Of a DNA stretch of 64,000 nt, positions 19,204 through 29,800 are shown one piece after another (the stretch's first letter is position 1; each line of letters begins with the position of its first letter). The notes below the pieces were generated by a model. That model ran no database searches. It saw only the letters and a program-made list of their open reading frames with translations, and was not told the origin of the DNA. Origin of the DNA: Heliomarina baculiformis. GTDB lineage: Bacteria > Pseudomonadota > Alphaproteobacteria > Rhodobacterales > Rhodobacteraceae. The DNA is taken from NCBI RefSeq assembly GCF_019966545.1, contig NZ_JAIMIC010000013.1, forward strand, positions 35,348 to 99,347. The letters are read 5' to 3'. A program made the translations under genes and the position numbers.

Positions 19204-20544
19204 ATGTCCAATAGCGAAACCTCTCCCGACGAACGCTTTGAACAAGAAGGTAGCCGGATTGAAACCGGACGTCTCGCACCGGGACGGGCGGCCATGTGGT
19301 TGCTCGCCAAATCGCTGCGACGCCTCGTTCAAAACGGACGCCTCACCATCTACGATCCCTGCGGCCAGACGTGGCATTTCGGCCCCGGCGGCGAACCCGC
19401 CGTTTCCGTCCGTTTGACCGAAAAGGTGCTGCCTGTGCAACTTCTGGTGAACCCCAGCATTGCACTTGGCGAGGCTTATATGGACGGGACGCTGCGCATT
19501 GAAACTGGCAGCCTGCGCGACCTCCTCTCGATCTGCATGACCGACATAGATACTATCGACGCATTGCCTGGCAGACGATTGACCCGCTGGCTGGACGCAT
19601 TCCTGAGCCGCAGGCTGCATCATAATCCGATCAGCCGGTCTCACGCGAACGTGGCGCATCACTACGACATCTCGACCGAACTCTACGACCTTTTTCTGGA
19701 TGCGGATCGACAATATTCCTGCGCCTACTTCCCGATCGGGACCGAAACGTTGGACGAGGCCCAGGCCTTCAAGAAAAAGCACATCGCAGCAAAGCTCTTG
19801 ATGCGACCCGGTCTGGAGGTTCTCGACATCGGCTCGGGCTGGGGCGGGCTGGCGATGGAGCTTGCCCAGCAACACGAGGCGCGCGTGACCGGGCTCAGCC
19901 TCTCGACCGAACAGATTGCCGCTGCCCGCGAACGTGCCCAGCAAACCGGCCTGTTTGATCAGGTGGCCTTTGAACGGCGCGATTACCGCGAAGAGCATGG
20001 GCTATACGATCGCGTCGTGTCCGTAGGTATGTTCGAGCATGTGGGCCGCAGCGGATTCGATGCGTTTTTTACCACCCTTCAGCGCGTTCTCAGGCCCGAT
20101 GGCGTCGCACTTTTGCATGCGATCGGCAGGATGGCGCCCAAAGGCGGCAGCGATCCGTGGATCCGCAAATACGTCTTCCCCGGGGGCTATCTGCCCACGC
20201 TGTCCGAAACCATCGCGGCAGCAGAGCGTGCGGGAATGTGGGTCACGGATGTCGAGGTCCTGCGGTTGCATTATGCCGAGACTCTGCGCCACTGGTCCGA
20301 ACGATTTGCCCAGGAACGCGAAACAGCGCGCATGCTTTACGACGAGCGGTTCTGCCGTATGTGGGAATTCTATCTGGCTGTCTGCGAAATGGCGTTCCGG
20401 AATGGGCGGTTGATGGTCTTCCAGATCCAGCTTGCCAAGCGCCGTGATGCGGTTCCGCTGACCCGTGACTATATCGCCAAGGTCAAGGCAGGCGAATCCG
20501 CCTGGGATATTTCGACCGGCACAGAATTCACGAGAGCGGGATGA
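19204..20544 (+). CDS. cfa: Cyclopropane-fatty-acyl-phospholipid synthase
   Basis: The 446-residue protein matches CFA synthase: an N-terminal lipid-binding region, then the SAM site LDIGSGWGGLAMELA (about residues 201-215), and downstream motifs around VSVGMFEHVG and FPGGYLPT. It transfers a methylene from S-adenosylmethionine to double bonds of membrane phospholipid acyl chains, a modification linked to acid, oxidative and membrane stress. Its stop overlaps the start of the GAPDH gene by four bases. The 242-base region before it should contain the promoter. Confidence 0.93.
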   Translation: MSNSETSPDERFEQEGSRIETGRLAPGRAAMWLLAKSLRRLVQNGRLTIYDPCGQTWHFGPGGEPAVSVRLTEKVLPVQLLVNPSIALGEAYMDGTLRIETGSLRDLLSICMTDIDTIDALPGRRLTRWLDAFLSRRLHHNPISRSHANVAHHYDISTELYDLFLDADRQYSCAYFPIGTETLDEAQAFKKKHIAAKLLMRPGLEVLDIGSGWGGLAMELAQQHEARVTGLSLSTEQIAAARERAQQTGLFDQVAFERRDYREEHGLYDRVVSVGMFEHVGRSGFDAFFTTLQRVLRPDGVALLHAIGRMAPKGGSDPWIRKYVFPGGYLPTLSETIAAAERAGMWVTDVEVLRLHYAETLRHWSERFAQERETARMLYDERFCRMWEFYLAVCEMAFRNGRLMVFQIQLAKRRDAVPLTRDYIAKVKAGESAWDISTGTEFTRAG

Positions 20545-21584
20545 CTGACATGAGACCTATCAGAGTTGCCGTAAACGGATACGGCGTGATCGGCAAACGT
20601 GTGGCAGACGCAGTGGTCGCACAAGAGGACATGGACCTCGTTGGCGTGGCGGATGTCACCTCCGACTGGCGCGCCCGCATGGCGCGCGCGAAGGGTTTCG
20701 CGCTTTATGCCGCCGACCCGGATCGCACCCCGGCCATGCGAGAGGCCGGCCTTGACGTGGCCGGAGGGCTCGACGACCTGCTTGCTACCGCAGACATCGT
20801 GGTGGACAGCACGCCCAAGAAAGTGGCTGTGCGCAATGTGGAAACCTATCGCGAAAGAGGCATCCGGTTCATCGTTCATGGCGGCGAAAAACACGAGGTG
20901 ACCGGCCATTCCTTTGTTGCCGAAGCAAACTATGCAAGCGCGATTGGGCGCGATCGCACCCGCGTGGTGTCCTGCAACACGACGTCGATCGTCCGCACCC
21001 TCACAGCGCTGAAAGTTGCAGGGCTTCTTGGCTCAGCGCGCGGAACGCTCCTGCGGCGCGCCACCGACCCGTGGGAAAGCCATCTGGGTGGAATCATGAA
21101 CACGCTTGTGCCCGAACCCGATATTCCCAGCCATCAGGGCCCGGATGCACAAAGCGTCGATCCCGATCTCGACGTGATCACGATGGCCGTGAAGGTGCCG
21201 CAGACCCTTGCCCATCTGCATTATTGGTCGGTCAGGATGCCGCGCAAGGCGTCCAAAGACGAGGTACTCGAAGCGTTCCGCGCCTCCTCCCGCATCGCGT
21301 TGATCCGGATGGCGGACGGGCTGGGCGCACTTAACGCGGTCAAGGAGATGATGGCCGATTTCGGGCGTCCCAACGACAGCCTCTATGAGGTGGCTCTGTG
21401 GGAGGACATGCTCAAGGTCGAGGGCGACGAATTGTACTATGCCTACATGGTCGACAACCAAGCCATCGTGATCCCCGAAACCATCGACGCGATCCGCGCC
21501 CTGACGGAAGCCGAGCGAGACGGATCGGCGTCGATTGCGCGTACGAACGCGGCGCTTGGGGTCGGGACATTTACGGCGACCTGA
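20541..21584 (+). CDS. Type II (archaeal-type) glyceraldehyde-3-phosphate dehydrogenase
   Basis: A 347-residue protein with an N-terminal Rossmann motif (VNGYGVIGKRVADA) and the catalytic S-C-N-T-T-S motif near residue 150, followed by HLGGIMNTLVPEP, all characteristic of archaeal type II GAPDH rather than the bacterial GapA. The archaeal enzyme uses NADP or NAD and works in glycolysis or gluconeogenesis. Occurrence in bacteria is sporadic and suggests transfer. It is translationally coupled to CFA synthase (ATGA overlap), an odd pairing for a carbon enzyme. Confidence 0.9.
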   Translation: MTDMRPIRVAVNGYGVIGKRVADAVVAQEDMDLVGVADVTSDWRARMARAKGFALYAADPDRTPAMREAGLDVAGGLDDLLATADIVVDSTPKKVAVRNVETYRERGIRFIVHGGEKHEVTGHSFVAEANYASAIGRDRTRVVSCNTTSIVRTLTALKVAGLLGSARGTLLRRATDPWESHLGGIMNTLVPEPDIPSHQGPDAQSVDPDLDVITMAVKVPQTLAHLHYWSVRMPRKASKDEVLEAFRASSRIALIRMADGLGALNAVKEMMADFGRPNDSLYEVALWEDMLKVEGDELYYAYMVDNQAIVIPETIDAIRALTEAERDGSASIARTNAALGVGTFTAT

Positions 21585-21629
21585 CAGCCCCCTAGCAACA
21601 GGTTCCAAACCCATAGGGCAGAGACCCGA

Positions 21630-22400
21630 TCAGCCCGCCGACATGCCCCCGTCGATGGGATACTGCGCTCCCGTGATGAAGGCGGACTCGTCGGAGGCGA
21701 GGAACAGGACCAGATTGGCGATTTCTATGCTTTCACCATAGCGACCCAGCGGAATCGTGCCGGCAAGCTGTTGCTTCACTTCGTCGCCGTGGCCGGGATT
21801 GAACCCTTCCTCCAGCGACCGCATCATCCGCGTGTTGACCGGCGAGGGATGCACCGAGTTGACACGCACGTTGTGGCCTGCGACCTCTATCGCGGCGGCG
21901 CGCGTCAAACCGACAACGGCATGTTTCGACGTGATATAGGGCGCGACGTTCGGGCTGCCCTTGAGGCCCGCGATCGACGACATGTTGATCACGCTGCCCG
22001 ATTGCTGCCCAGTCATCACGGGCAAGACATGCTGCAACCCAAGGAAAGCGCCGCGCACATTAACCGCCATCACGCGGTCAAAATCCTCGATCTTCTGATC
22101 GACCAGCGGCGCGACCATGCCTTCGACTTCGGCGTTGTTGAAGAACACGTCGATGCGCCCGAACTTCTCGACGGTCTGCGCGACGTATCTTTTGCAATCT
22201 TCGACCGATGAGACGTCGGCGGCGATTGTCAGCAGGTCGTCCGGATTGCCCAGATCCCCCGCAGCATCCGACAGGTCGTCAACGTGGAGGTCCACAAGCG
22301 CAACCTTGGCCCCCTCACTCAAGAAAAGCCGGGCGGTTTCCAGACCGATGCCTGCCGCTCCTCCAGTGATCAGGGTGACTTTTTCTGCCAGACGTTTCAT
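21630..22400 (-). CDS. Short-chain dehydrogenase/reductase (SDR)
   Basis: Classical SDR of 256 residues: TGGAAGIG cofactor loop (residues 13-20), NNAE in place of the usual NNAG (about 90), catalytic Ser in MSSIAG (about 143) and YxxxK as Y-I-T-S-K (about 155). It oxidises or reduces an unidentified alcohol/ketone with NAD(P)H. It is the last gene of the arc transcript, 18 bases after carbamate kinase, and converges with the GAPDH gene. The NNAE change is conservative for a structural position and not a sign of inactivation. Confidence 0.88.
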   Translation of the reverse strand: MKRLAEKVTLITGGAAGIGLETARLFLSEGAKVALVDLHVDDLSDAAGDLGNPDDLLTIAADVSSVEDCKRYVAQTVEKFGRIDVFFNNAEVEGMVAPLVDQKIEDFDRVMAVNVRGAFLGLQHVLPVMTGQQSGSVINMSSIAGLKGSPNVAPYITSKHAVVGLTRAAAIEVAGHNVRVNSVHPSPVNTRMMRSLEEGFNPGHGDEVKQQLAGTIPLGRYGESIEIANLVLFLASDESAFITGAQYPIDGGMSAG

Positions 22401-22418
22401 CGAATATGCTCCTTGGGT

Positions 22419-23330
22419 TCAGTTGTTTACGATCATCGTGCCCGCCTTGCCATCTAGCAGGGCAAGCGCATCCTCCAGGCGACCCACGGAGGCGAAACGC
22501 GCACGATCGGATACGAAAGTCGCGGCGGCGGCCACCTTCGGCGCCATCGAGCCGTCGGGCAAGTCCAGACGCACTGCGTCCTCCGGCGACACCTGCCTAA
22601 TAGCCGATTGCGTTTCGGTGCCGAAGTCGCGGAACACGGCCTCGACGTCAGTCAGCAGCAACAGCGCGTCGGCGTTCAGCTTGTGTGCCAGAAGCGCCGT
22701 CGCGTGATCCTTGTCGATCACCGCCTCGACCCCGATCAGCGAACCGTCGGCACGCCGGACGACCGGAATGCCACCGCCGCCTGCGCAGATCAGCGTCACG
22801 TCCTGCTCGAGCAGCAGTTCCAGCACTTTCAGGTCGGGAATGCCACTCGGCATCGGCGACGGCACCACGCGGCGCCAATGCGCGCCATCCGCAGCAATGC
22901 TCCACCCCCGCGCCTGCGCGAGCCGTTCGGCTTCCGCCTTGTCATAGACCGGGCCGATGAACTTGGTGGGTTTGGCGAAGGCCGGGTCTTTGGGATCGAC
23001 CTCGATCTGGGTCAGCAGGGTCGCGACCGGGCGGTCATGGCCCAGGGCGTTTTCAAGCGCCTGCTCGATCATGTAACCGATCATGCCATCGGTTTCCGCC
23101 CCCAGCACATCCAGCGGGAACACTGCATCGGGTTTGTAGGCCGCACCCTGCAATGCAAGCAGGCCGATTTGCGGCCCGTTGCCGTGGGTGACGACCAGCC
23201 GGTGTCCGGCCTTGATGATCTGCGCCAGCGCGGTAGCCGCGGTGGCGACGTTCTCGCGCTGCGCCTTGGCGGTCAGCGGCTCGCCACGGCGCAACAATGC
23301 ATTGCCCCCCAATGCGGCGACAACCAGCAC
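22419..23330 (-). CDS. arcC: Carbamate kinase
   Basis: The 303-residue protein has the amino-acid-kinase fold motifs of carbamate kinase: LGGNAL near the N-terminus, THGNGPQIG (about residue 50), and CAGGGGIPVV (about 196). It makes ATP from carbamoyl phosphate and ADP in the last step of the arginine deiminase pathway. It starts with GTG two bases after the arcB stop, so translation is coupled. Order on the transcript is transporter, arcA, arcB, arcC, SDR. Confidence 0.95.
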   Translation of the reverse strand: MLVVAALGGNALLRRGEPLTAKAQRENVATAATALAQIIKAGHRLVVTHGNGPQIGLLALQGAAYKPDAVFPLDVLGAETDGMIGYMIEQALENALGHDRPVATLLTQIEVDPKDPAFAKPTKFIGPVYDKAEAERLAQARGWSIAADGAHWRRVVPSPMPSGIPDLKVLELLLEQDVTLICAGGGGIPVVRRADGSLIGVEAVIDKDHATALLAHKLNADALLLLTDVEAVFRDFGTETQSAIRQVSPEDAVRLDLPDGSMAPKVAAAATFVSDRARFASVGRLEDALALLDGKAGTMIVNN

Positions 23331-23332
23331 CG

Positions 23333-24334
23333 CTAGTTGCCCAGCGTGGCGACGAGCACCGCCTTAATCGTGTGCAGCCGGTTCTCGGCCTGATCGAACA
23401 CGATGGAGGCCGGGCTTTCGAACACCTCTTCGGTGACTTCCATCGCCGTGATGCCGAATTCCTCTTCGATATCGGCGCCGACTTCGGTCTCGGCATTGTG
23501 GAAGGCGGGCAGGCAATGCATGAACTTGGCCCTCGGATTGCCGGTTTTGGCCATCACATCGGAATTCACCTGATAGGGCGTCAGCAGCTCGATCCGTTCC
23601 GCCCATTTTTCCTTGGGCTCACCCATCGACACCCAGACATCGGTATAGACGAAATCGACGTCTTTCACCGCGGCGTCCACATCCTCGGTGATCGTGATCC
23701 GCGCGCCGGTCTGCACGGCGACGTCATCGGCCTCGTCGCGGATCGCCTGGCCCGGCCACAGGCTTTCGGGCGCGCACAGGCGCACATCCATGCCCATCTT
23801 CGCCCCGCCGATCAGCAGGCTGTCACCCATGTTGTTGCCCGCATCGCCCATGAAGCAATAGGCGATCTCGCGCAGCGGCTTGTCGGAATGTTCCTGCATG
23901 GTCAGGAAATCGGCAAGGATCTGCGTCGGGTGGAATTCGTCCGTCAGCCCGTTATAGACGGGCACGCCAGCGTATTGCGCCAGCGTCTCGACGATAGGGT
24001 GACCAAATCCGCGATATTCGATCGCGTCATAGACCCGGCCTAGCACGCGCGCGGTGTCCTTGACGGTTTCCTTCTTGCCCAGATGCGACCCCGAGGGGCC
24101 AAGATAGGTCACATGCGCGCCCTGATCGTGGGCCGCCACCTCAAAGCCGACGCGGGTGCGGGTGCTGTCCTTCTCGAAGATCAGGGCGATTTCCTTGCCG
24201 GTCAGGCGCGGAACTTCAGTGCCGGCGTATTTCGCCGCCTTCAGGTCGGCGGAGAGTTTCAGCAAGAAGCTGATTTCCTGCGGCGTGAAGTCGCGCAGGG
24301 CCAGGAAATGGCGGTTTCTCAGATTGTAGGACAT
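23333..24334 (-). CDS. arcB: Ornithine carbamoyltransferase (catabolic type by context)
   Basis: A 333-residue OTCase with the carbamoyl phosphate site S-T-R-T-R (about residues 57-61) and the ornithine-side HCLPAFH (about 267-273). In the arc operon it would run in the phosphorolytic direction, converting citrulline to ornithine and carbamoyl phosphate. It follows arcA by 23 bases. Confidence 0.96.
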   Translation of the reverse strand: MSYNLRNRHFLALRDFTPQEISFLLKLSADLKAAKYAGTEVPRLTGKEIALIFEKDSTRTRVGFEVAAHDQGAHVTYLGPSGSHLGKKETVKDTARVLGRVYDAIEYRGFGHPIVETLAQYAGVPVYNGLTDEFHPTQILADFLTMQEHSDKPLREIAYCFMGDAGNNMGDSLLIGGAKMGMDVRLCAPESLWPGQAIRDEADDVAVQTGARITITEDVDAAVKDVDFVYTDVWVSMGEPKEKWAERIELLTPYQVNSDVMAKTGNPRAKFMHCLPAFHNAETEVGADIEEEFGITAMEVTEEVFESPASIVFDQAENRLHTIKAVLVATLGN

Positions 24335-24357
24335 GGGATTTCCTTATCGTCGGTGGT

Positions 24358-25587
24358 TCAGATTGCGTCGCGGATCGTCGGGCAACTCATGCAGTGGCTG
24401 CCGCCCCTGCCCCGGCCGAGTTCGGCACCGGGGATGGCCAGCACCTCGATCCCGGCCTCCTTCAGTGCGGCGTTGGTGTCGTCGTTGCGGTCATAGCCGA
24501 TGACGACGCCGGGGCGCAGCGCCAGCACGTTGTTGCCATCATTCCACTGTTCGCGCGATTGCTCCGCGGCGTCGGCCCCGCCGGTGGGCACTAGATGCAG
24601 TTTCTTGTGGCCCAGAATTTCAGCGGTGATCTCGAATATGTGGCGCGCATCCCGGCGGATATCGAGCGCGGCCTTGCCCTGACCGGGGCGCAGGTCATAG
24701 CAGGTGATCGCATCCGCCACCTCCTTGAAAGTGGTCACCACATCGCCCCCGCAATGGGTGAAAACGGTGTCCAGATGCATCGCCGCGCGCGAACTGGGCA
24801 TCTGGCAGGCGATCACCCGCGTCACGTCGCCACCCTCGAACAGCGCCTCGGCCAGTTGGCCCACCGCCTGCGGGGTCGATCGTTCGCCCATGCCGACCAT
24901 GACGACACCGTGCCCGATTGGCATGATGTCGCCGCCTTCCAGCGTGGCCGTCCCGAATTCCCGCGTCGGATCGCCGAACCAGACCCGCACTCGATCCGCG
25001 AATGTCGGATAAAACCGGTAGACTGCTGCCATCAGCAGCGTTTCGGGCCGCCGTGCCGCGAAATGCATCGGGTTCAGGCTCACGCCGCCATAAACCCAGG
25101 CTGAATTGTCGCGGGTAAAGATGAAATTTGGCAGCGGCGGCAGCACGAAACCGTGGGGGCCAAGGTAGCTGCCGAACATGCCGGAGGGCGTGAAAGGCAG
25201 ATCGTCCACCCGGATGCCGCCGACCAGCAAACGGGCCAGTTCCGTGCCGGGCAGACCCTCCATCCAGGCACGCAAGTCGTCCCGCATCCCCACGCCGACG
25301 TCATTGCGGGTGATGCGGTGGTCGAGAACCCAGGCGCGCGCGTCGGAAATGTCCAGCGTCTCGCCCAGCAGCGCCATCGCATCCAACACCTCGACCCCTT
25401 CGCCGCGCATGACATCGGCAAAGACGGCGTGATCCTTGATCGCCTGTTTGACCCAGAACACATCGTCGAACAGCAGGTCTTCGCGGTTGTCCGGTGTCAG
25501 ACGGCGATGCGCCAGGCCGGGTGGCGATACGATCACCTGCCGCAATGTACCGGCTTCGGAATGAACGCCCAATTTTGGTTCAGACAT
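24358..25587 (-). CDS. arcA: Arginine deiminase
   Basis: A 409-residue arginine deiminase with the substrate-binding [11 protein letters not shown] and FTRDNS segments, HLDTVFTH (about residue 272) and the catalytic Cys in GGSHCMSCP close to the C-terminus. It hydrolyses arginine to citrulline and ammonia, raising pH and feeding ATP synthesis without respiration. It lies 23 bases after the transporter gene. Confidence 0.96.
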   Translation of the reverse strand: MSEPKLGVHSEAGTLRQVIVSPPGLAHRRLTPDNREDLLFDDVFWVKQAIKDHAVFADVMRGEGVEVLDAMALLGETLDISDARAWVLDHRITRNDVGVGMRDDLRAWMEGLPGTELARLLVGGIRVDDLPFTPSGMFGSYLGPHGFVLPPLPNFIFTRDNSAWVYGGVSLNPMHFAARRPETLLMAAVYRFYPTFADRVRVWFGDPTREFGTATLEGGDIMPIGHGVVMVGMGERSTPQAVGQLAEALFEGGDVTRVIACQMPSSRAAMHLDTVFTHCGGDVVTTFKEVADAITCYDLRPGQGKAALDIRRDARHIFEITAEILGHKKLHLVPTGGADAAEQSREQWNDGNNVLALRPGVVIGYDRNDDTNAALKEAGIEVLAIPGAELGRGRGGSHCMSCPTIRDAI

Positions 25588-25610
25588 CTGGAATGCCTCC
25601 TTCTTTCTAA

Positions 25611-27059
25611 TCAGAGAATGGCGGCCAGGCTGATCCCGGCCGAGATGAAGACGACGAGGATCAGCAGCAGGGGCCAGACGAAGACGACCCAGCGGTCGAA
25701 CGACACGCGCCCGATGGCCAGACCGCCGATCACAACCGCAGAGGTGGGCGTGATCAGATTCACGAGCCCGCTCGCCGATTGATAGGCCGTCACCACGAGG
25801 TCACGGCCGACCCCCGCGAAATCCCCCAACGGGGCAAGGATCGGCATCGACAGGACGGCCAGGCCGGACGACGACGGCACGAGAAAGCTCATCCCGATCT
25901 CGATCCAAAGCATCAGGTTGATGAACGCGACTTCCGGCAGGCCGCCGAGGGTATCGGCGGCACTATTCAGGATCGTGTCGGCAATCAGGCCCTGCTCCAT
26001 GATCACCACGATGCCGCGCGCCAGACCGATCACCAGCGCAACTCCCAGAAGATCCTTCGCTCCGTCGACAAAGGACGACGTTAGCTTCTTCTCCCCCATG
26101 CGGGCGACCAGCCCGACGACGATGGCCATGCCGAAGAACAGCGCGCCCATCCGAGCCATCCACCATCCCTGGCTCGAGACACCCCAAATCATTACCGCAA
26201 AGGTCGTAAAAAACAGGATCAGGACCAGCTTCTGAGTTCCGCTCAGCTTCGGCTCCTCGAACGTTGCATCCGTCTCGTTCAGAAAAAACTGCCGGTCGCT
26301 GTCGCGTTGCGCAGCGACGACGGACCGGGCCGGGTCGGCCTTAACCTTCGAGGCATAGCGCATGACGTAGGCCACGCAGATCGCGAGGCCGCCCAACAGA
26401 AGGACCAGCCGCAGCGCAATACCATCCGTGAACGGGATGCCTGCCGCGTTAGACGCGATCACCGTGGCGAAGGGGTTGATTGTCGATCCCAGCGTGCCGA
26501 TCCCGGCACCGATCAGGATGATCGCCACGCCGGTCACGGAATCGTAGCCCGCCGCGATCACCACCGGGATCAGAAGCGCGTAAAAGGCCAGCGTTTCCTC
26601 AGCCATGCCATAGGTCGTGCCGCCCAGGGCAAAGAGCGACATCAGGATCGGGATCATCCAGATCTCGCGCCCCTTCAGCCGCACCATCGCCGTCTGGATG
26701 CCGGTGTCGATGGCATTCGTGGCATTCACCACGCCCAGAAAGCCGCCCAAAAGCAGTACGAACAGCGCCACGTCGATGGCATTTGCGGCATAGCTGTCGG
26801 GATCATAAAACCCCGCCACCGGTGCCAGCATGACGTCGATGACCCCCTGCGGATTGGGCTCGACCGTTTGATACGTACCCGGCACGGCGATCTCGCGCCC
26901 GACCTCTTCGTTCATGGCGCGGTCATATTGGCCCGCAGGGATAATCCAGGTCAGCGCCGCGACAACGATGATCAGGCCGAACAGGATGGAATACGCGGTG
27001 GGAAACCGCGCCGCCATGCCCTTCCCGTCCGGTGTCTTGGTCGATGATGTGTCAGACAT
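25611..27059 (-). CDS. YfcC/C4-dicarboxylate anaerobic carrier-family transporter, probable arginine/ornithine exchanger
   Basis: The 482-residue protein has about twelve membrane helices and the fold signature of the YfcC branch of anaerobic C4-dicarboxylate carriers ([26 protein letters not shown] at the N-terminus, [19 protein letters not shown] near 385). Being directly before arcA, arcB and arcC it most likely exchanges external arginine for ornithine, though it is not an APC-type ArcD. AAGGGGG lies before its ATG. It is only 16 bases downstream of the CPD-motif ATPase, implying a shared transcript. Confidence 0.88.
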   Translation of the reverse strand: MSDTSSTKTPDGKGMAARFPTAYSILFGLIIVVAALTWIIPAGQYDRAMNEEVGREIAVPGTYQTVEPNPQGVIDVMLAPVAGFYDPDSYAANAIDVALFVLLLGGFLGVVNATNAIDTGIQTAMVRLKGREIWMIPILMSLFALGGTTYGMAEETLAFYALLIPVVIAAGYDSVTGVAIILIGAGIGTLGSTINPFATVIASNAAGIPFTDGIALRLVLLLGGLAICVAYVMRYASKVKADPARSVVAAQRDSDRQFFLNETDATFEEPKLSGTQKLVLILFFTTFAVMIWGVSSQGWWMARMGALFFGMAIVVGLVARMGEKKLTSSFVDGAKDLLGVALVIGLARGIVVIMEQGLIADTILNSAADTLGGLPEVAFINLMLWIEIGMSFLVPSSSGLAVLSMPILAPLGDFAGVGRDLVVTAYQSASGLVNLITPTSAVVIGGLAIGRVSFDRWVVFVWPLLLILVVFISAGISLAAIL

Positions 27060-27075
27060 CTCAAGTCCCCCTTAT

Positions 27076-29442
27076 TCAATGTGATTTCTGCGAGTGTCCG
27101 GCGTGAAGCGGCACCTGGCCTGCCTGCGCATCGCCCTGACCGCCGCCGCTGGCGGACCCACTCTTGCCCGCACCAATACCTTCCAGCCGCGTTCGTTTCA
27201 GCAGCAGCGCGTTGACCGCCACCAGCGCGGAGCTGCCCGACATGGCAAGTGCTGCCACGGCGGGGCTGATGATCAACGGATAAAACACCCCTGCCGCCAT
27301 CGGAAAGGCGACCACGTTGTAAGCCACGGCCCAGAACAGGTTCTGGTGCATCTTGCGCAAGGTGGCGCGCGACAACTCGATGGCCCCCACGACATCGTAG
27401 GGATCGCTTTTCATCAGCACGACATCGGCGCTTTCCATCGCCACGTCGGTGCCCGCACCGATGGCAAATCCGACATCGGCCTGGGTCAACGCGGGTGCGT
27501 CGTTGACACCGTCACCGACCATGCCGACCTTCTTACCCTGGGCCTGAAGCTCTTTGACCTTCTCGGCCTTTTGGCCCGGAAGAACATCTGCCAGCACAAT
27601 GTCGATGCCCAGCTCGCCCGCGATCCGCCTTGCGGTACCTTCGTTGTCGCCGGTCAGCATCGCCACCTCGACGCCGCGTGCGCGCAGCTTGGCCACGGTG
27701 GCCTTGGCGCTCGGACGCGGCGCATCAGCGATGGCGATCAGGCCCAGCATCCGTCCGCCCTGCGCCACATGCACAACCGTGCGGCCCTCGCCCTTCAGGC
27801 GCTCGGCCTCCGCCGTCAGGGTGCCGACGTCGATACCCTCCTCGTCCATCAGGCGCCGATTGCCGACCAGCACGGTCTTGCCTGCGACTTCGGCGCGCGC
27901 GCCGCGGCCTTCGAGGTTGAGAAACTCGGCCATCTGCGGGACGTCGAGGTCCGCCGCGCGTTCGACAATGGCGAGCGCCAGCGGGTGGTCCGAGCCGCGA
28001 TCGACGGCCGCCGCAGCCCGCAGCGCGTCATCCTCCGCGCCGCCTTCGGCGGCAACGACCTCGACCACGCGCGGTTCGCCCATGGTCAACGTGCCGGTCT
28101 TGTCGAAGACGATCACGTCAAGCTTGGTCGCGTCTTCCAGCGCACCGGCATTCTTGAACAGGATACCGTGCTGCGCCCCTAACCCTGTGCCCACCATCAC
28201 CGCCATCGGCGTAGCAAGCCCAAGCGCGTCCGGGCAGGCGATGACGAAGACGGTGATCGTCAGCGTCAGCGCGAACAAAAGCGGAGAGCCGATCCACCAG
28301 AACCAGACCGCGAAGGTTGCAAGTCCGATCACGACGGCGATCAGCACCAGCCATTGTGAGGCTTTGTCGGCCAGAAGCTGGGCGGGTGCCTTGGAGTTCT
28401 GCGCCTCCTGCACCAGCTTGACGATCTGCGCCAGCGCGGTGTCGGCCCCGACCTTGGTGGCGCGGTACCGGAAACTGCCGCTCTTGTTGATGGTGGCGCC
28501 GATCACGGTGTCGCCGACGGCCTTGTTGACCGGCATGGATTCGCCTGTCAGCATGGATTCGTCGACCAGCGACGCGCCTTCGACAACCTCGCCATCCACC
28601 GGGATCTTGTTGCCGGGCCGGATCAGCACGATCTCGCCCTCAAGTACTTCGGAGGTAGGCACCTCAACGTCTTGCCCATCGCGGATAACGGTCGCCATCG
28701 GCGGTGCAAGATCGAGCAGTGCGCGGATTGCAGCGGACGCCCCGGCCCGCGCGCGCATCTCCAGCCAGTGACCCAACAGGATGAACACCAGCAGCACCGC
28801 CACCGCCTCGTAGAATTGCACGCCCGGAAAGAAGAAGGTAGACCCGACGCTGAACACATAACCGGTGCCAACCGACAGCACGACCAGGACCGCCATGTTC
28901 AGGATGCCGTTGCGCAGGGCGCGCCAGGCGGCGACGAAGAACGGCCAGCTTGGCCAGATAATCGCGGCACTACCCAAGAAGAACAGCCACAGATCCAGTT
29001 CCAGCCCGAAGGGCGGCGCGGGTGGCGTGAACAGGCCACCCATCGGCGAATAAGTGAAGATCGGGATGGTGAACAGCAGCGCCACCCAGAAGCGGTTGCG
29101 CATGTCGCGGACCATGCTGGCCATGTCCATACCACCGCCGTGGCCCATCTCGTGCGCCATCGCGTCGTGGCCAGCCGGGGCCTCCGCGCCAGACATTTGA
29201 TGGTCGGCGTGGCAGACATGGTTCGGAACCCGCTCCCCGGCGCAGTGGAATCCGCAGGCCTCAACCGTGTTGCGCAGCTCTTCCTCGCCCACTGCCGTCT
29301 CATCGTAGTGGACTGTCACGCTTGCCGATGCCGGGTTCGCTTCGGCGCTGTGCACGCCGCCGAGAGCTGACAAATGGCGTTCGACCGCGAGATGATCGAG
29401 TTCCTCGAACAGCCCGCGGACCTCAAGGGTCAATTTTTTCAA
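27076..29442 (-). CDS. Heavy-metal P-type ATPase with CPD transport motif
   Basis: A 788-residue P-type ATPase. Phosphorylation motif DKTGT (447-451), TGES (299-302) and GDGVNDAP are intact. The transport-site triplet in the sixth helix is C-P-D (403-405) instead of the CPC of Cu(I)/Ag(I)/Cd pumps. The N-terminal domain (1-70) has an HMA-like fold pattern but lacks the CxxC metal site, and is followed by a His/Met-rich stretch (residues about 79-108). CPD forms a recognised minority branch whose metal is not settled. It is the first gene of a transcript continuing into the arginine deiminase genes. Confidence 0.9.
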   Translation of the reverse strand: MKKLTLEVRGLFEELDHLAVERHLSALGGVHSAEANPASASVTVHYDETAVGEEELRNTVEACGFHCAGERVPNHVCHADHQMSGAEAPAGHDAMAHEMGHGGGMDMASMVRDMRNRFWVALLFTIPIFTYSPMGGLFTPPAPPFGLELDLWLFFLGSAAIIWPSWPFFVAAWRALRNGILNMAVLVVLSVGTGYVFSVGSTFFFPGVQFYEAVAVLLVFILLGHWLEMRARAGASAAIRALLDLAPPMATVIRDGQDVEVPTSEVLEGEIVLIRPGNKIPVDGEVVEGASLVDESMLTGESMPVNKAVGDTVIGATINKSGSFRYRATKVGADTALAQIVKLVQEAQNSKAPAQLLADKASQWLVLIAVVIGLATFAVWFWWIGSPLLFALTLTITVFVIACPDALGLATPMAVMVGTGLGAQHGILFKNAGALEDATKLDVIVFDKTGTLTMGEPRVVEVVAAEGGAEDDALRAAAAVDRGSDHPLALAIVERAADLDVPQMAEFLNLEGRGARAEVAGKTVLVGNRRLMDEEGIDVGTLTAEAERLKGEGRTVVHVAQGGRMLGLIAIADAPRPSAKATVAKLRARGVEVAMLTGDNEGTARRIAGELGIDIVLADVLPGQKAEKVKELQAQGKKVGMVGDGVNDAPALTQADVGFAIGAGTDVAMESADVVLMKSDPYDVVGAIELSRATLRKMHQNLFWAVAYNVVAFPMAAGVFYPLIISPAVAALAMSGSSALVAVNALLLKRTRLEGIGAGKSGSASGGGQGDAQAGQVPLHAGHSQKSH

Positions 29443-29538
29443 TGTTGGCTCCTGTCGATTTTCCTTGCGATCGAGAACGACCGTTTAGGTAAATAGACGT
29501 TGCCGGTCTCCAAACCTTACAGTTCCATCCGAAAGGCA

Positions 29539-29552
29539 TTGATTTGCATGAA
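29539..29552. promoter_or_regulatory. FNR/Anr-type box, nine of ten consensus positions
   Basis: TTGAT-TTGC-ATGAA matches the FNR consensus TTGAT-N4-ATCAA at nine of ten half-site bases. It lies about 97 bases upstream of the CPD ATPase that heads the arc transcript, a sensible place for oxygen-responsive control; arginine deiminase operons are commonly FNR/Anr-dependent. Confidence 0.5.
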
Positions 29553-29589
29553 AGCCACTGGCGATTCCTCAACTCGGCAATTCGAATAC

Positions 29590-29725
29590 TTTGCCGACGG
29601 GGCGCGCCAAGTCTCCGCAGAGGCCTCGTGCTCAGGGAGGTAATCGCGACTGAGCTGCCCCCGCGACCGTCCCATCGCAATGGGTGGTCAGCGGCGCCGA
29701 GAGGACTCCCGTAATGAGCCGGTTG
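29590..29725 (+). promoter_or_regulatory. Cobalamin-riboswitch-like leader of the DUF6629 gene
   Basis: A GCTCAG/CTGAGC stem (29630-29635 with 29650-29655) leads directly into CTGCCCCCGC followed by GACCGT (29655-29670), which strongly resembles the CUGCCCCCGCAAC-U/C-GU core of cobalamin riboswitches. A CCCAT/ATGGG hairpin (29671-29684) and a degenerate B12-box-like GCC...AGGACTCCC (29695-29710) follow. The B12 box is poor and the element is short, so a compact or diverged member, or chance, remain possible. Confidence 0.38.
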
Positions 29726-29800
29726 CTTTTCAACGCCCAGTTTGTGCCTTAGGTTTGCACTTTGGGCCGTCCCAAAAAAATATGTCGGAGAAAGAATTCC

